From positions 124,001-188,000 of the forward strand of contig JIBA01000016.1 in assembly GCA_000620545.1 (NCBI GenBank): a stretch of DNA of 64,000 nucleotides. The letters run 5' to 3'. A program made the position numbers and the translations under genes. Shown one piece after another: positions 18,154 to 27,027 of the stretch. The notes under the pieces are model-generated. The model worked only from the letters and a program-made list of their open reading frames with translations, did not search any database and was not told the origin of the DNA. Within the stretch, counting starts at the first letter, position 1. Each line of letters opens with the position of its first letter. This DNA comes from Intrasporangiaceae bacterium URHB0013 (GTDB lineage: Bacteria > Actinomycetota > Actinomycetes > Actinomycetales > Dermatophilaceae).

Positions 18154-19515
18154 TCAGCTCCCGTCGGCGTCCCCGGCGTGCGCGTCCCTGGCGTGCGCGT
18201 CCCCGGCGTGCGCGTCCGCCGTCTCGCCGGCCCGCTGGCCGACGCGGTCGCGACGACGCTCACGGAGCACGAGCGCGCCCGCGAGGAGCAACGCCCCACC
18301 GACGACCTCCGCCGTCAGCGCCGCGGCGAACGACCAGAGGTGCGGCCCGACGGCCGAGAGCCGGTCGACGCCGACCGCGCCGCTGCCGAGAGCCGTGAGC
18401 GCGACGACGACCACGACCGCGATGAGGGCCGCAACGGCCGTGGCGCACAGACGGGCCCGCAGGTTGCCGAAGAACTCGAGCTCTGCGTCGACCCGACGAC
18501 CGAGCCAGACGCCGACGACCACGGGGGCCAGCACCACGGCATACATGATGGCGGGGAAGTCGCCGGCTTGAGGCAGGGCGCCGAGCACGGGCACGAGCGG
18601 CAGCAGGCCGGGCTGGGCAGCAGCCGCGGAGACCGTCGAGCCGAGCGCGACCTGGAAGCCGGGTCCGGCGAGGAACGACAGCGCCCACGTCGCGGCATTG
18701 CCGAGGAGGGCGAGTTGGGCGACCGCGAGAACGAGGACGGCGCCGACGTTGGCGCCGTACTGGTCCTGGATGTCGGCGACCGACGACCACGACACGACGA
18801 GTCGCACCGCCACGACGACGAACCCGAGGCCGAGCAGCACACCCGCGCCCCGCCAGCCGGTGCGCCAGACCGTCGGCAGCCACGTCGGCCCACGCCGAAA
18901 CCACGTGCGCACGAACGCCGGCGCAGTCTCGTCGTCGGGCCGGAGCATGACGAAGCCGAGCGCCGCCAGCGGCACGAGCAGTGACCCGACGACGGCGGCG
19001 ACACCGGGTGTGGCAGGACCTCCGAGGGTGAAGAGCGCGAACACCGCGGACACGAGCCCGTAGCCGATGAGGAAGCCCGGCACGACGCCCCACTGGGCGA
19101 CCCGGCTCCAGTCGGCCGTGCCGACGCGCAGCCGCTCGGTGGCGGCGAGGCGTCTGGCCCAGCGGTAGGCGATGTACACGAAGACGAGGAGGAGCAGCAG
19201 CGGCGTCATCGAGATGGCGACGCTGCCGGCCCCGACGGACTGGCCGTGCCCGAGGAACCAGATGGCGCTCGCGACGGACACGGCCGAGAACCACCCGACC
19301 GAGCTCTCGGGCGCGGCCACCCAGCCGATGAGGGCGGGCAGCACGACGACCGACCACGTACCGATGGCCGCCAGCGCACCGGCCCGCAGTGCGGCCGGCA
19401 TCGCCGTCGAGGGGCTGGTCGACGAGGTCGTCGACCTGGTGGTCGACGTGGTGGTCGTGCTCGGCGGGGCCAGTGGTCTCACTCCTGCGTTACGGGTCCG
19501 AGGTGTTGGCCCCAT
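18154..19515 (-). CDS. DUF6350 family multipass membrane protein
   Basis: 453 residues from the ATG at 19515 (GGGGA nine bases upstream). An N-terminal Thr/Ser-rich stretch is followed by about ten hydrophobic helices with charged cytoplasmic loops such as RPDDETAPAFVR. This matches the actinobacterial DUF6350 family, usually found next to purN and sometimes labelled a cell-division membrane protein; its biochemical role is unknown. The C-terminal tail consists of 5-residue repeats (DAHAG/DAHAR/DAHAG), encoded by 15-bp tandem units at about 18166-18216. The neighbour on one side is sucD beyond a deacetylase; purN lies on the other side beyond the Ig-domain insertion. Confidence 0.83.
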   Translation of the reverse strand: MGPTPRTRNAGVRPLAPPSTTTTSTTRSTTSSTSPSTAMPAALRAGALAAIGTWSVVVLPALIGWVAAPESSVGWFSAVSVASAIWFLGHGQSVGAGSVAISMTPLLLLLVFVYIAYRWARRLAATERLRVGTADWSRVAQWGVVPGFLIGYGLVSAVFALFTLGGPATPGVAAVVGSLLVPLAALGFVMLRPDDETAPAFVRTWFRRGPTWLPTVWRTGWRGAGVLLGLGFVVVAVRLVVSWSSVADIQDQYGANVGAVLVLAVAQLALLGNAATWALSFLAGPGFQVALGSTVSAAAAQPGLLPLVPVLGALPQAGDFPAIMYAVVLAPVVVGVWLGRRVDAELEFFGNLRARLCATAVAALIAVVVVVALTALGSGAVGVDRLSAVGPHLWSFAAALTAEVVGGALLLAGALVLRERRRDRVGQRAGETADAHAGDAHARDAHAGDADGS

Positions 19516-19670
19516 GGTCACAAGATCCCCGTTCCGGAGCGAGCGCCCACGCCGATGAGACCCCGAGCGCCCGATGTGGTCGATGTGCCCGGTGTGTGAC
19601 GCGGATCGACGCGAAAACGGCGCCATCCGCAGCCGCCGCGCGCACCATGAAAGGAGAAGGGAAGACCATC

Positions 19671-20369
19671 ATGAGCAGCAGAATCCTCCACCTGCTGGCG
19701 CCCTCGCTCGCAGTGCTCGCCCTCTCCGCGACGCTCGGCAGTCCGGCCCAGACGGCGACGCGCTCGGCCGTCGCCCGTGCCACCGCCCCGGTCGCCGTCG
19801 CGACCGCCCCGGTCGCCTTCGCAGGGACCATCTACCTCACCTTCGACGACGGGCCGCACCCCACGTGGACCCCGAGGTTGCTCGCCGTCCTGCGGAAGTA
19901 CGCCGTGCGCGCCGTCTTCTTCGAGATCGGCCAGAACGTCGCCGCGAACCCCTCGGTGACCCGCAGCGTGCGCGCCGGCGGCCACCTCGTCGGCAACCAC
20001 ACGTGGAGCCACCCCGACCTCACGACCCTGTCGACGACGGCTGTCACGTCGCAGCTGAACCGCATGGAGTCCGCGCTGGGCTCCCGGCCGCGCTGTGTGC
20101 GTCCGCCCTACGGCGCCACCAACTCACGCATCGCGACGATCATCGCGAACCGCGGCCAGCGGCAGGTCCTCTGGACCGTCGACCCGCGGGACTGGTCGCG
20201 TCCGGGCACGACGACCATCGTGAACCGGGTCCTGGCCAACGTGCGTTCGGGTTCACGGATCCTCATGCACGACGGTGGTGGTGACCGCTCGCAGACGGTG
20301 GCCGCCGTCGACCTGCTCATCCCGAAGCTGAGGGCTCGCGGGTTCGTCATCGGCCTCATGGCCTGCTGA
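19671..20369 (+). CDS. Secreted polysaccharide deacetylase (NodB domain)
   Basis: 232 residues. Signal peptide (HLLAPSLAVLALSATLGSPA) then a carbohydrate esterase 4 domain with all usual motifs: TFDDGPHP, HTWSHPDL (metal-binding His pair), RPPYGA, a Trp/Asp region (VDPRDWSRPG) and ILMHDG. It should remove N- or O-acetyl groups from peptidoglycan, chitin or another surface glycan outside the cell. An in-frame ATG at 19647 exists, but the AAGGAGAAGGG run lies between it and 19671, so 19671 is the likely start. It converges with sucD, separated by several hairpins. Confidence 0.93.
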   Translation: MSSRILHLLAPSLAVLALSATLGSPAQTATRSAVARATAPVAVATAPVAFAGTIYLTFDDGPHPTWTPRLLAVLRKYAVRAVFFEIGQNVAANPSVTRSVRAGGHLVGNHTWSHPDLTTLSTTAVTSQLNRMESALGSRPRCVRPPYGATNSRIATIIANRGQRQVLWTVDPRDWSRPGTTTIVNRVLANVRSGSRILMHDGGGDRSQTVAAVDLLIPKLRARGFVIGLMAC

Positions 20370-20391
20370 CCTCCGCGGACGCACGGACGAG

Positions 20392-20461
20392 GGCGTATGC
20401 CGTGTGGCCGGCCACGTGACCGACCGCGGTGGCACGCCGGCGCAACCGGACGGCATACGCC
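20392..20461. repeat. Inverted pair of GTATGCC-containing 12-mers around a GTGGCCGGCCAC palindrome
   Basis: Arms GGCGTATGCCGT (20392-20403) and ACGGCATACGCC (20450-20461) are perfect reverse complements. The interval begins with a 12-bp palindrome (20404-20415). Lying between the convergent deacetylase and sucD genes, it may end transcription of the deacetylase, and it carries two copies of the recurrent GTATGCC word. Confidence 0.6.
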
Positions 20462-20478
20462 ATCAGCAGGGGAAGCGC

Positions 20479-20511
20479 GAGCGGGCGGCCCCCGAAGGTG
20501 ACCGCCCGCTC
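20479..20511 (-). terminator. Hairpin terminator of sucCD
   Basis: GAGCGGGCGG (20479-20488) pairs perfectly with CCGCCCGCTC (20502-20511) around a 13-base loop. It begins 21 bases beyond the sucD stop on the minus strand. No U-run follows, as is common in actinobacteria. Confidence 0.7.
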
Positions 20512-20532
20512 GGAAACGCCCTGTCGGACAGG

Positions 20533-21426
20533 CTACTTCGCGCTGCCCTGCATGATCTCGCGCATGAGGTCGGCGGTCTCGGAGGGCGTCTTGCCGACCT
20601 TGACGCCGGCGGCCTCGAGGGCCTCCTTCTTCGCCTGAGCCGTGCCGGAGCTGCCCGACACGATGGCACCGGCGTGGCCCATCGTCTTGCCCTCGGGGGC
20701 GGTGAAGCCGGCGACGTAGCCGACGACCGGCTTCGTCACGTGGTCCTTGATGTAGGCGGCCGCGCGCTCCTCGGCGTCGCCGCCGATCTCGCCGATCATG
20801 ACGATCGCATCGGTGTCGGGGTCGTTCTGGAACGCCTCGAGGCAGTCGATGTGCGTCGTGCCGATGATCGGGTCGCCGCCGATGCCGACGGCGGAGCTGA
20901 AGCCGAAGTCACGCAGCTCGTACATCATCTGGTAGGTCAGCGTGCCCGACTTCGACACGAGGCCGATGCGGCCGGTGCCGGAGATGTCGGCCGGGATGAT
21001 GCCGGCGTTGCTGACGCCCGGGGTGATGAGGCCCGGGCAGTTCGGGCCGACGATGCGCGTCGTGCCCTTGTCCTTGGCGTAGTTGTAGAACTCCGCGGTG
21101 TCCTTGACCGCGACACCCTCGGTGATGACGACGGCGAGCGGGATCTCGGCGTCGATCGCCTCGACGGCGGCGGCTTTGGTGAACTGCGCGGGCACGAAGA
21201 TCACGGACACGTTGGCGCCGGTGGCCTCGATGGCCTCCTTGACCGTGCCGTAGACGGGGACGGACACGCCGCCCTCGAAGTCGACGGTCGTGCCGGCCTT
21301 GCGGGGGTTGACGCCGCCGACGATGTCGGTGCCCGACTTGAGCATGCGCTGGGTGTGCTTCATGCCCTCGGACCCGGTCATGCCCTGGACGATGACCTTC
21401 GAGTCGGCGTTGAGGAAGATAGCCAT
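20533..21426 (-). CDS. sucD: Succinyl-CoA synthetase (ADP-forming) alpha subunit
   Basis: 297 residues, the usual size. CoA-binding Rossmann part with VQGMTGSEG near residue 13, a [11 protein letters not shown] segment, and the phosphorylated active-site histidine in [14 protein letters not shown] near residue 249. With the beta subunit it interconverts succinyl-CoA and succinate with substrate-level ATP formation in the TCA cycle. The gene follows sucC by 32 bases on the minus strand, an ordinary sucCD operon, and is followed by a strong hairpin. Confidence 0.98.
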   Translation of the reverse strand: MAIFLNADSKVIVQGMTGSEGMKHTQRMLKSGTDIVGGVNPRKAGTTVDFEGGVSVPVYGTVKEAIEATGANVSVIFVPAQFTKAAAVEAIDAEIPLAVVITEGVAVKDTAEFYNYAKDKGTTRIVGPNCPGLITPGVSNAGIIPADISGTGRIGLVSKSGTLTYQMMYELRDFGFSSAVGIGGDPIIGTTHIDCLEAFQNDPDTDAIVMIGEIGGDAEERAAAYIKDHVTKPVVGYVAGFTAPEGKTMGHAGAIVSGSSGTAQAKKEALEAAGVKVGKTPSETADLMREIMQGSAK

Positions 21427-21458
21427 GTTCGTCGTTCTCTCTTCTGTGGGCTCGGTGG

Positions 21459-22646
21459 TCAGCTGGCGGCAGGCCCGGCGGCGAGCTCGGCGGCGCGGCG
21501 CGCGGCGCCGTCCATCGTCGGCTCGACCGTCACGAGCGGGTGGTTGCGCTCCTGGAGGATGCGGCGACCCTCCTCGACGTTGTTGCCGTCGAGGCGCACG
21601 ACGAGCGGGCGGTCCTCCTCGTCACCGAGCGCGTCGAGCGCGCCGACGATGCCGTTGGCGACCGCGTCGCAGGAGGTGATGCCACCGAAGACGTTGACGA
21701 AGACGCTCTTGACCTGCGGGTCCGACAGGATGATGTGCAGGCCGTTGGCCATGACCTCGGCGCTGGCGCCGCCACCGATGTCGAGGAAGTTCGCCGGCTT
21801 CTGGCCGCCGAACTCCTCACCGGCGTACGCGACGACGTCGAGGGTGCTCATGACGAGACCCGCTCCGTTGCCGATGATGCCGACGGAACCGTCGAGCTTG
21901 ACGTAGTTGAGATCCTTCTCCTTCGCCGCTGCCTCGAGCGGGTCGGCCGCGGCCTTGTCCTCGAGCGCCGCGTGGTCGGCGTGGCGGAAGTCCGCGTTGG
22001 TGTCGAGGGTGACCTTGCCGTCGAGCGCGACGATCTCGCCGTCCTCGGTCTTGACGAGCGGGTTGACCTCGACGAGCGTCGCGTCCTCCTCGCGGTAGAC
22101 GGTCCAGAGCTTCTGGATGACGTCGGCGATCGCGGCCTGGTCGCCCTCGTCGAAGCCGGCGGCGTCGACGATCTCCTGCGCCTTGGCGGCGTCGATGCCC
22201 GTGTTGGGGTCGACGGCGATGCGCGCGAGGGCCTCGGGCCGCTCGACCGCGAGCTGCTCGATCTCCATGCCGCCCTCCTTGGAGCACATGGCGAGGTAGG
22301 TGCGGTTGGCACGGTCGAGCAGGATCGAGAAGTAGTACTCCTCGGCGATGCGGGCGCCCTGGGCGATCATCACGGTGCCGACGGTGTGGCCCTTGATGTC
22401 CATGCCGAGGATGGCCTCGGCCGCGGCCTGCGCCTCGTCGGGGCTCTTCGTGACCTTGACGCCACCAGCCTTGCCACGGCCGCCGGTCTTCACCTGCGCC
22501 TTGACGACCGTGACACCGCCCGACTTCGGTCCGATCTGCTCGGCGGCTGCTCGGGCCTGCTCGGGCGTGGTGGCGACGGCGCCGGCCAGCACGGGCACCC
22601 CGTGCTTCTCGAACATGTCGCGGGCTTGGTACTCGAAGAGATCCAC
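21459..22646 (-). CDS. sucC: Succinyl-CoA synthetase (ADP-forming) beta subunit
   Basis: 395 residues from the GTG at 22646 (protein begins [16 protein letters not shown], the standard SucC start); the longer frame to 22751 is not supported. ATP-grasp domain with [15 protein letters not shown], and a C-terminal CoA-ligase domain containing [16 protein letters not shown]. The subunit binds nucleotide and succinate and pairs with SucD in the TCA cycle. Start spacing: GAGGACGG lies upstream. The region behind it (22647-23015) carries palindromic repeats rather than a gene. Confidence 0.98.
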   Translation of the reverse strand: MDLFEYQARDMFEKHGVPVLAGAVATTPEQARAAAEQIGPKSGGVTVVKAQVKTGGRGKAGGVKVTKSPDEAQAAAEAILGMDIKGHTVGTVMIAQGARIAEEYYFSILLDRANRTYLAMCSKEGGMEIEQLAVERPEALARIAVDPNTGIDAAKAQEIVDAAGFDEGDQAAIADVIQKLWTVYREEDATLVEVNPLVKTEDGEIVALDGKVTLDTNADFRHADHAALEDKAAADPLEAAAKEKDLNYVKLDGSVGIIGNGAGLVMSTLDVVAYAGEEFGGQKPANFLDIGGGASAEVMANGLHIILSDPQVKSVFVNVFGGITSCDAVANGIVGALDALGDEEDRPLVVRLDGNNVEEGRRILQERNHPLVTVEPTMDGAARRAAELAAGPAAS

Positions 22647-23015
22647 GGGTGGGGTCCGTCCTCGTCGTCGATTCGTATCGTCGTCGATCGCGTCGCTGCG
22701 GCGTCCCGGGGCCCGTGCTCGCGCTCGGACGGGCCCTGCGCCGAGGCGCAACCGAATCAGGCTGTCCCTCGGACTCTAGTGGCTCTGACCTGTGCCGACG
22801 CCATCGGGTCCGCCCGACCGGACGAAGATCACACCTCCCCCTCCCGCACGGACCCCGGATGTTTCGCGCGCTTCTGATGTGAGCGCGCGAGACATCACCG
22901 ACTGTGCGACATTTCGCGCGCTTGCCCGTGAACCGCGCGCTCGCACCAGAAGCGCGCGATCCAGCGGTATGCGGGAGGCGGGCGCAGCGGACATGGACGG
23001 GCGCATCCGTGCCGC
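22647..23015. other. Intergenic region upstream of sucC with palindromic repeats
   Basis: 369 bases with no gene. It must hold the sucCD promoter on the minus strand (a TAGAGT hexamer near 22774-22779 could be a -10, weakly). The half next to 23016 contains GC-rich palindromes built on TTTCGCGCGCT (see the 22858-22959 entry). Confidence 0.6.
22858..22959. repeat. REP-like palindromes, left of the DUF559 gene
   Basis: A 15-bp stem with one mismatch (22858-22872 with 22882-22896) begins with the 12-mer GTTTCGCGCGCT at 22861. A second pair, TCGCGCGCTT (22914-22923) and AAGCGCGCGA (22950-22959), follows. The same 12-mer recurs in the palindromes on the other side of the gene at 24125. Confidence 0.7.
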
Positions 23016-23966
23016 TCAGGCGGCTGCGACGGCGATGGCCATCGCCTGCTCTATCCGCATGCGGACCAGGTCTGGCGACGCGAGATCGGACCAGACCAGC
23101 CTCACGACGACCCACCCGTCCCTGCGGAGAGCGTCCTCGCGGCGCTTCTCCTCGAAGAGCATGGATCCGTCGCCCGACGCGTACTTCACGCGACCGTCGA
23201 ACTCGACGAGGACGCGGGTGCCGGCGATGCGGAAGTCCGCGCGATAGGTGCGCCCGTCCGCCACGATCTCGAACTGCGGCTCGAGCTCATGGCCGAGTCC
23301 GCGCAGCACGTGCGCCGTGAGCGACTCGCCGGGCGACTCGTGCCGGCCGTCCGCGTGGACGAGCGCAGCTCGCACGGGCCCCACCCCACGGTGCCCCTCG
23401 AACTCGGCCAGGGCCCGAGCGAGATCGGACCGCGTCATGAGCCGACTCCGCAGCGCCGCATCCGCAGCCACGAGCGCCCCCGTGGCAAGCCCCGCCAAGC
23501 CCGAACCGACCACCGCGTGCGCCACAGGAACCGTCGGCGGCAATCCAGCCGTGCGCGGCGCACTCAACGAGCTGGAGTGCACTCCCTCCTGAACGCGATG
23601 GAGCAGGAGTCCGGGCCTGCGCCGGGACTGGCCGCTCCACGCGCCCGGCGCGGACCCGTCTGACGCGGGAAGGCGCGTCAAGTGGACCGTCCCGAGGTCC
23701 ACACCGTGCAACGGCAGCCCGAGGAGGACGAGTGCCGAACTGTGGCTCACGACGGCGGATCCTTCGTATGCCCGCGCGAGAGCGACGGCCGTCAGCCGGT
23801 GGCGATCCAGTCCGTCGGCAGGGACCCCGACGGCGTACCAGCCGTGCGTCAGCCTGGTGCAGACAGATCGATGGCACAGCAGGGCGAGGGCCCGCCCGTC
23901 GATACCGGCACGGAGGGCCTCGCGAGCGCTGAAGACGCCTTGACTGGCGAAGAGGTCGAGGTTCAC
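23016..23966 (-). CDS. DUF559 domain protein with AbiEi-like N-terminus (putative nuclease-fold protein)
   Basis: 316 residues. The N-terminus (QGVFSAREALRAG, then HRSVCTRLTHGWYAVG) matches the winged-helix AbiEi/type IV antitoxin-like domain often seen in actinobacteria. The C-terminus is DUF559, a PD-(D/E)xK-like (Vsr-related) fold: the segment TYRADFRIAGTRVLVEFDG, ending with a lysine (RVKY), carries the Asp, Glu and Lys expected of the core. Function is unknown; defence, toxin-antitoxin and DNA-repair roles have been proposed for relatives. No cognate toxin gene is adjacent. Palindromic repeats of the same sequence flank it on both sides, interrupting the sucC-to-pcrA block, which suggests an acquired cassette. 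Confidence 0.8.
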   Translation of the reverse strand: MNLDLFASQGVFSAREALRAGIDGRALALLCHRSVCTRLTHGWYAVGVPADGLDRHRLTAVALARAYEGSAVVSHSSALVLLGLPLHGVDLGTVHLTRLPASDGSAPGAWSGQSRRRPGLLLHRVQEGVHSSSLSAPRTAGLPPTVPVAHAVVGSGLAGLATGALVAADAALRSRLMTRSDLARALAEFEGHRGVGPVRAALVHADGRHESPGESLTAHVLRGLGHELEPQFEIVADGRTYRADFRIAGTRVLVEFDGRVKYASGDGSMLFEEKRREDALRRDGWVVVRLVWSDLASPDLVRMRIEQAMAIAVAAA

Positions 23967-24090
23967 ACGAGCAGGTTCCCGCGCTCAGGGCAGCCATCAC
24001 CGTCGCGCCGAGCTGCTGTGGAAAGCCGCTGCGGCATACCTGAGGGTGTGGACAGATCCTCAGGGCCGGGTCGAGGCGCGCGATGTCGAC

Positions 24091-24157
24091 TCCGAGCGCG
24101 TGGATTTTCGCGCGCTCGGAGCCGGTTTCGCGCGCTCAGGCCAGAAGCGCGCGAAAC
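24091..24157. repeat. REP-like palindromes, right of the DUF559 gene
   Basis: Two perfect hairpins: TCCGAGCGCG (24091-24100) with CGCGCTCGGA (24111-24120), and GTTTCGCGCGCT (24125-24136) with AGCGCGCGAAAC (24146-24157). The second has the same 12-base arm as the left-hand element at 22861, in the same orientation. Confidence 0.72.
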
Positions 24158-24186
24158 GTCAAGGCTGTGCGTGGGCAGGCGGCGGC

Positions 24187-24231
24187 GGCGGGTGGGTCGG
24201 TGGCGGGTGGGTCGGTGGCGGGTGGGTGTCT
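24187..24231. repeat. Three 15-bp tandem units
   Basis: The unit GGCGGGTGGGTCGGT occurs at 24187-24201 and 24202-24216, with a degenerate third copy to 24231. It lies just beyond the stop of the B12-binding protein gene and is a likely slippage-prone minisatellite. Confidence 0.75.
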
Positions 24232-24256
24232 GGGACGCGGCGGGGTGGAGGTGAGG

Positions 24257-24733
24257 TCAAGCGGGGTGGACGTGCTCGCGGACCCAGGCGACGATTTCCA
24301 TCGTCGTCGCGCCCGGCGTGAAGACCTTCGCCACACCGAGCCGCTCGAGCTCGGGGATGTCGTCCTCGGGGATGATGCCGCCACCGAACACGACGATGTC
24401 GCTGGCGTCGCGCTCGGCGAGCAGCTCGACCACCCGGGCGAAGAGGGTCATGTGGGCTCCCGAGAGCACCGAGAGGCCGACGACGTCCGCGTCCTCCTGG
24501 ATGGCGGCCTCGACGATCTGCTCGGGCGTCTGGTGCAGACCGGTGTAGATGACCTCCATGCCGGCGTCGCGGAGCGCCCGGGCCACCACCTTGGCGCCGC
24601 GGTCGTGACCGTCCAGCCCGGGCTTGGCCACGACAACGCGGATCACGTCGGTCGAGGGACTCCCCGAGCCGCCTGCAGTCGCGGTCTCGTCGTCGGTCAC
24701 GGCAGCGGCGTCAGCACCAGGGGACTCGCTCAT
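24257..24733 (-). CDS. Stand-alone cobalamin (B12)-binding domain protein
   Basis: 158 residues from the ATG at 24733; a ~30-residue low-complexity leader precedes the domain. The B12 lower-ligand motif DxHxxG is present as GLDGHDRGA, followed by [20 protein letters not shown] and GGGIIPEDD, all typical of the C-terminal domain of methylmalonyl-CoA mutase-type enzymes. It is the size of the small subunits of two-component acyl-CoA mutases. No large mutase subunit is encoded in the window, so the partner must be elsewhere. Position close to sucCD is consistent with a link to succinyl-CoA formation, though this may be just synteny. Confidence 0.88.
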   Translation of the reverse strand: MSESPGADAAAVTDDETATAGGSGSPSTDVIRVVVAKPGLDGHDRGAKVVARALRDAGMEVIYTGLHQTPEQIVEAAIQEDADVVGLSVLSGAHMTLFARVVELLAERDASDIVVFGGGIIPEDDIPELERLGVAKVFTPGATTMEIVAWVREHVHPA

Positions 24734-24812
24734 GCCGGGCACTCTAACGAGACCGCTCAGGCGCGACGCGCAATAGTGATGCATCGCCCACCAGGCGGGG
24801 TACGTTCGGCAC

Positions 24813-25802
24813 GTGGCAGTGGCAGCACGTGCGGCGATGACGCCGCGACAGGCAGGCAACCCGACGGGTGCCGCGAAGGGCCCCCGAGGCTTCCTCGCGA
24901 CCGTCGGGGAGATTGCCGGTGCGCTCCTCACGCCCACGGGGCTCGCCGGGGCGGCCCTCGAGACCTCGTGGATGGGCCTGCACCTGGGGCTCTATCCCCT
25001 CGGCCTGGTCGGCTCGCGCGCGAGCGACCGCCGGCAGGGCTACCGCCTCGGCCACCTGCCCCCGAGCCAGCGGGGACTCGCCATCCAGAACGTCGAGGCC
25101 GCGGAGACGCCGATCCTGCTCGTGCACGGCATGGTCGACAACCGCTCGATCTTCACCGTCCTGCGGCGCGGGCTGGTCCGGCGGGGTTTCGGGCGCATCG
25201 AGACGATCAACTACTCGATCTTCACCGGCGACGTCCGTGCCGCGGCGGCGGACCTCGGCGCGGAGGTCGAGCGCATCGTCGAGGAGACCGGCTACGAGCG
25301 CATCCACGTGATCGGCCACTCGATGGGTGGCCTCATCGCCCGCTACTACGTGACCCGGCTCGGTGGCGACCAGCATGTGCACACGCTCGTCACCCTCGGC
25401 ACCCCGCACCAGGGCAGCTACCTCGCCTACACGTGGAACAACGGGCTCACCCGCCAGCTGCGGCCCGGCAGCGCGCTCATGGACGAGCTCGCCGCCCCGG
25501 TCCACGATTGTCAGACCCGGTTCCTCGTCTACTGGTCCGACCTCGACCAGGTGGTCGTGCCCCAACGCAACGCCGCGCTGCACCACGACGACCTCAACGT
25601 CCACAACATCGCCCTGCACGGGGTCGGGCACATGAGCCTGCCCATCACGAGCAGCGTCGTGCACGGGATCTCCACCGCTCTCGCGCACCTCGACACCTCC
25701 GGTGCGACGATCACGCCCGGCGTCAGCTCGCTGCGGGACAGACGCACGACGCCGACGGCTCGCCGTGGCGCCGGTGAGGTCAGCGTCACACCGACACGCT
25801 GA
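24813..25802 (+). CDS. Alpha/beta-hydrolase, triacylglycerol lipase-like
   Basis: 329 residues. The nucleophile elbow GHSMGG is at about residue 168, with oxyanion-side [10 protein letters not shown] at about 107; [10 protein letters not shown] and GVGHMSL probably supply the acid and histidine. A moderately hydrophobic N-terminal stretch ([17 protein letters not shown]) may be a membrane or export segment, though it lacks a clear cleavage site. Relatives are esterases/lipases of actinobacteria, so ester lipids are the expected substrate. The GTG at 24813 is taken as start; ATG 24837 is also possible. Divergent from the B12-binding gene over an 79-bp spacer. Confidence 0.85.
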   Translation: MAVAARAAMTPRQAGNPTGAAKGPRGFLATVGEIAGALLTPTGLAGAALETSWMGLHLGLYPLGLVGSRASDRRQGYRLGHLPPSQRGLAIQNVEAAETPILLVHGMVDNRSIFTVLRRGLVRRGFGRIETINYSIFTGDVRAAAADLGAEVERIVEETGYERIHVIGHSMGGLIARYYVTRLGGDQHVHTLVTLGTPHQGSYLAYTWNNGLTRQLRPGSALMDELAAPVHDCQTRFLVYWSDLDQVVVPQRNAALHHDDLNVHNIALHGVGHMSLPITSSVVHGISTALAHLDTSGATITPGVSSLRDRRTTPTARRGAGEVSVTPTR

Positions 25803-25948
25803 GGCATCCGGCCGCGCTACCCAAAATGGGCGCTTTTGACACAGATTGCCTGTGGAAATCCTTCATAAGGCCCGTCGGATGCCTTAGTGTCGAGCCCAGC
25901 CGCGTCCCTCCACCGCGGCGCCGGGACGTCCAGAAGCGTGGCGTGATT

Positions 25949-25976
25949 TTGGATAACGAAATGGTCACGTTACGCT
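25949..25976 (+). promoter_or_regulatory. Candidate sigma70-type promoter of the M23 peptidase gene
   Basis: TTGGAT (25949-25954) and TACGCT (25971-25976) are separated by 16 bp in an unusually AT-rich leader. The -10 fits TAnnnT and lies 40 bp before the GTG at 26016. The pairing is visual only. Confidence 0.4.
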
Positions 25977-26015
25977 GACGGCTCGCACATCTGTGAACCG
26001 ATAGGTAATTTTTTC

Positions 26016-26852
26016 GTGCCCAAAACCAGTTACACCGGCCGGCACAGGCCGGCAGCCAAGCCTTCGCGGGGTCGACAGTTCGTCGTCCCCGTCGCTCTGC
26101 TCTCTTCGACCGTTGCCGGTGGCCTCGTCATCCGCGACGCCGGCGCGAGCCAGCTCAGCCCCGAAGCGGCTGCCATGAAAAACGTCTCCAACTCGGTCGC
26201 AGGCCTCGGTCTGAGCGCGGACCCCGACGCCGTCGCAGCCGCTGCAGCCAACCGTTCCGGCGCCCGCTCGTCGCGTGACATGGCGCGCGATGCCAAGACG
26301 CTGATCATCGGCGCCACGCAGTCCGCGAGCCAGACTGCGAACGCGGCCCAGGCCGCGGCCGAGAAGTCGGCCGCCGCGAAGGCCGCCGCTGCCAAGGCCA
26401 AGGCCGCTGCGGCCGCGAAGGTTGCCGCCGCGGCACGCCAACGCGCGCTCGCCAAGGCCCACCGCTGGGTCTCCCCCGTCGCCGGCTACACCCTCACCTC
26501 CGGGTTCGGGTTCCGCTGGGGCAAGATGCACCCCGCCCAGGACCTCGCCTGCCCCACGGGCAGCACGGTCCGAGCGCTCTCGAGCGGCACCGTGGTGTTC
26601 GCCGGCTGGTCCAACGAGGGCTACGGCAACATGGTCAAGATCCGCTACTGGGACGGCACCGTCTCGTGGATGGCGCACAACAGCCGCCTGCTCGTCTCCG
26701 TCGGTGAAGAGGTCTCCCCCGGCCAGCGGGTCGCCTACAGCGGCAACACCGGCAACTCGACCGGCCCGCACCTCCACCTCGAGATCCACCCCGGCGACGG
26801 CAGCCCCGTCGCCCCCCGCGCCTGGCTCGCCGAGCGCAGCGTCCGCCTCTGA
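26016..26852 (+). CDS. M23 family metallopeptidase (LytM-type cell-wall endopeptidase)
   Basis: 278 residues. A basic N-terminus and one hydrophobic segment (FVVPVALLSSTVAGGLVI) export or anchor it. A ~100-residue Ala/Lys-rich helix, probably coiled coil, follows (about residues 85-145). The C-terminal LytM domain keeps the zinc ligands: H and D in KMHPAQD, a His in WMAHNSR, and the HxH of PHLHLEIH. It should cut peptidoglycan cross-bridges in wall remodelling. Start GTG 26016; the preceding 200 bases are AT-rich for this genome and likely regulatory. A 12-bp hairpin follows the stop. Confidence 0.93.
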   Translation: MPKTSYTGRHRPAAKPSRGRQFVVPVALLSSTVAGGLVIRDAGASQLSPEAAAMKNVSNSVAGLGLSADPDAVAAAAANRSGARSSRDMARDAKTLIIGATQSASQTANAAQAAAEKSAAAKAAAAKAKAAAAAKVAAAARQRALAKAHRWVSPVAGYTLTSGFGFRWGKMHPAQDLACPTGSTVRALSSGTVVFAGWSNEGYGNMVKIRYWDGTVSWMAHNSRLLVSVGEEVSPGQRVAYSGNTGNSTGPHLHLEIHPGDGSPVAPRAWLAERSVRL

Positions 26853-26871
26853 GCGACGTCCCCGCACGCCA

Positions 26872-26902
26872 CGAGGCCCGTCCCTTCCGGGGACGGGCCT
26901 CG
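26872..26902 (+). terminator. Hairpin terminator of the M23 peptidase gene
   Basis: CGAGGCCCGTCC (26872-26883) and GGACGGGCCTCG (26891-26902) form a perfect 12-bp stem with a 7-base loop, 20 bases after the stop codon. Confidence 0.8.
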
Positions 26903-26914
26903 ATGCATCCGGGG

Positions 26915-27027
26915 CCGTATGCCGTCACGCCGCTCCGAGCCGCATGCCATCACGCCGCTCCGTGGCGTATGCCGTCACGCCGCTCCGTAGCCGTATGCCG
27001 TCACGCCGCTCGGTGGCCGTATGCCGT
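26915..27027. repeat. Five tandem 25-26-bp units carrying the GTATGCC word
   Basis: Units share CCGTATGCCGTCACGCCGCT. GTATGCC begins at 26917, 26967, 26993 and 27019, and a variant GCATGCC at 26942, giving 25, 25, 26 and 26-bp steps. Contiguous, without spacers, in the intergenic region between convergent M23 peptidase and pcrA genes. An inverted copy (GGCATACGCC) follows at 27071. Confidence 0.88.

Noticed and set aside
23016-23966. Complete toxin-antitoxin pair
   Set aside because: Only one gene is present and no AbiEii-like nucleotidyltransferase toxin lies beside it.
25803-26015. c-di-AMP (ydaO-type) riboswitch upstream of the M23 peptidase gene
   Set aside because: Such leaders precede wall hydrolases in actinobacteria, but the conserved core was not found; a simple promoter explains the AT-rich region.
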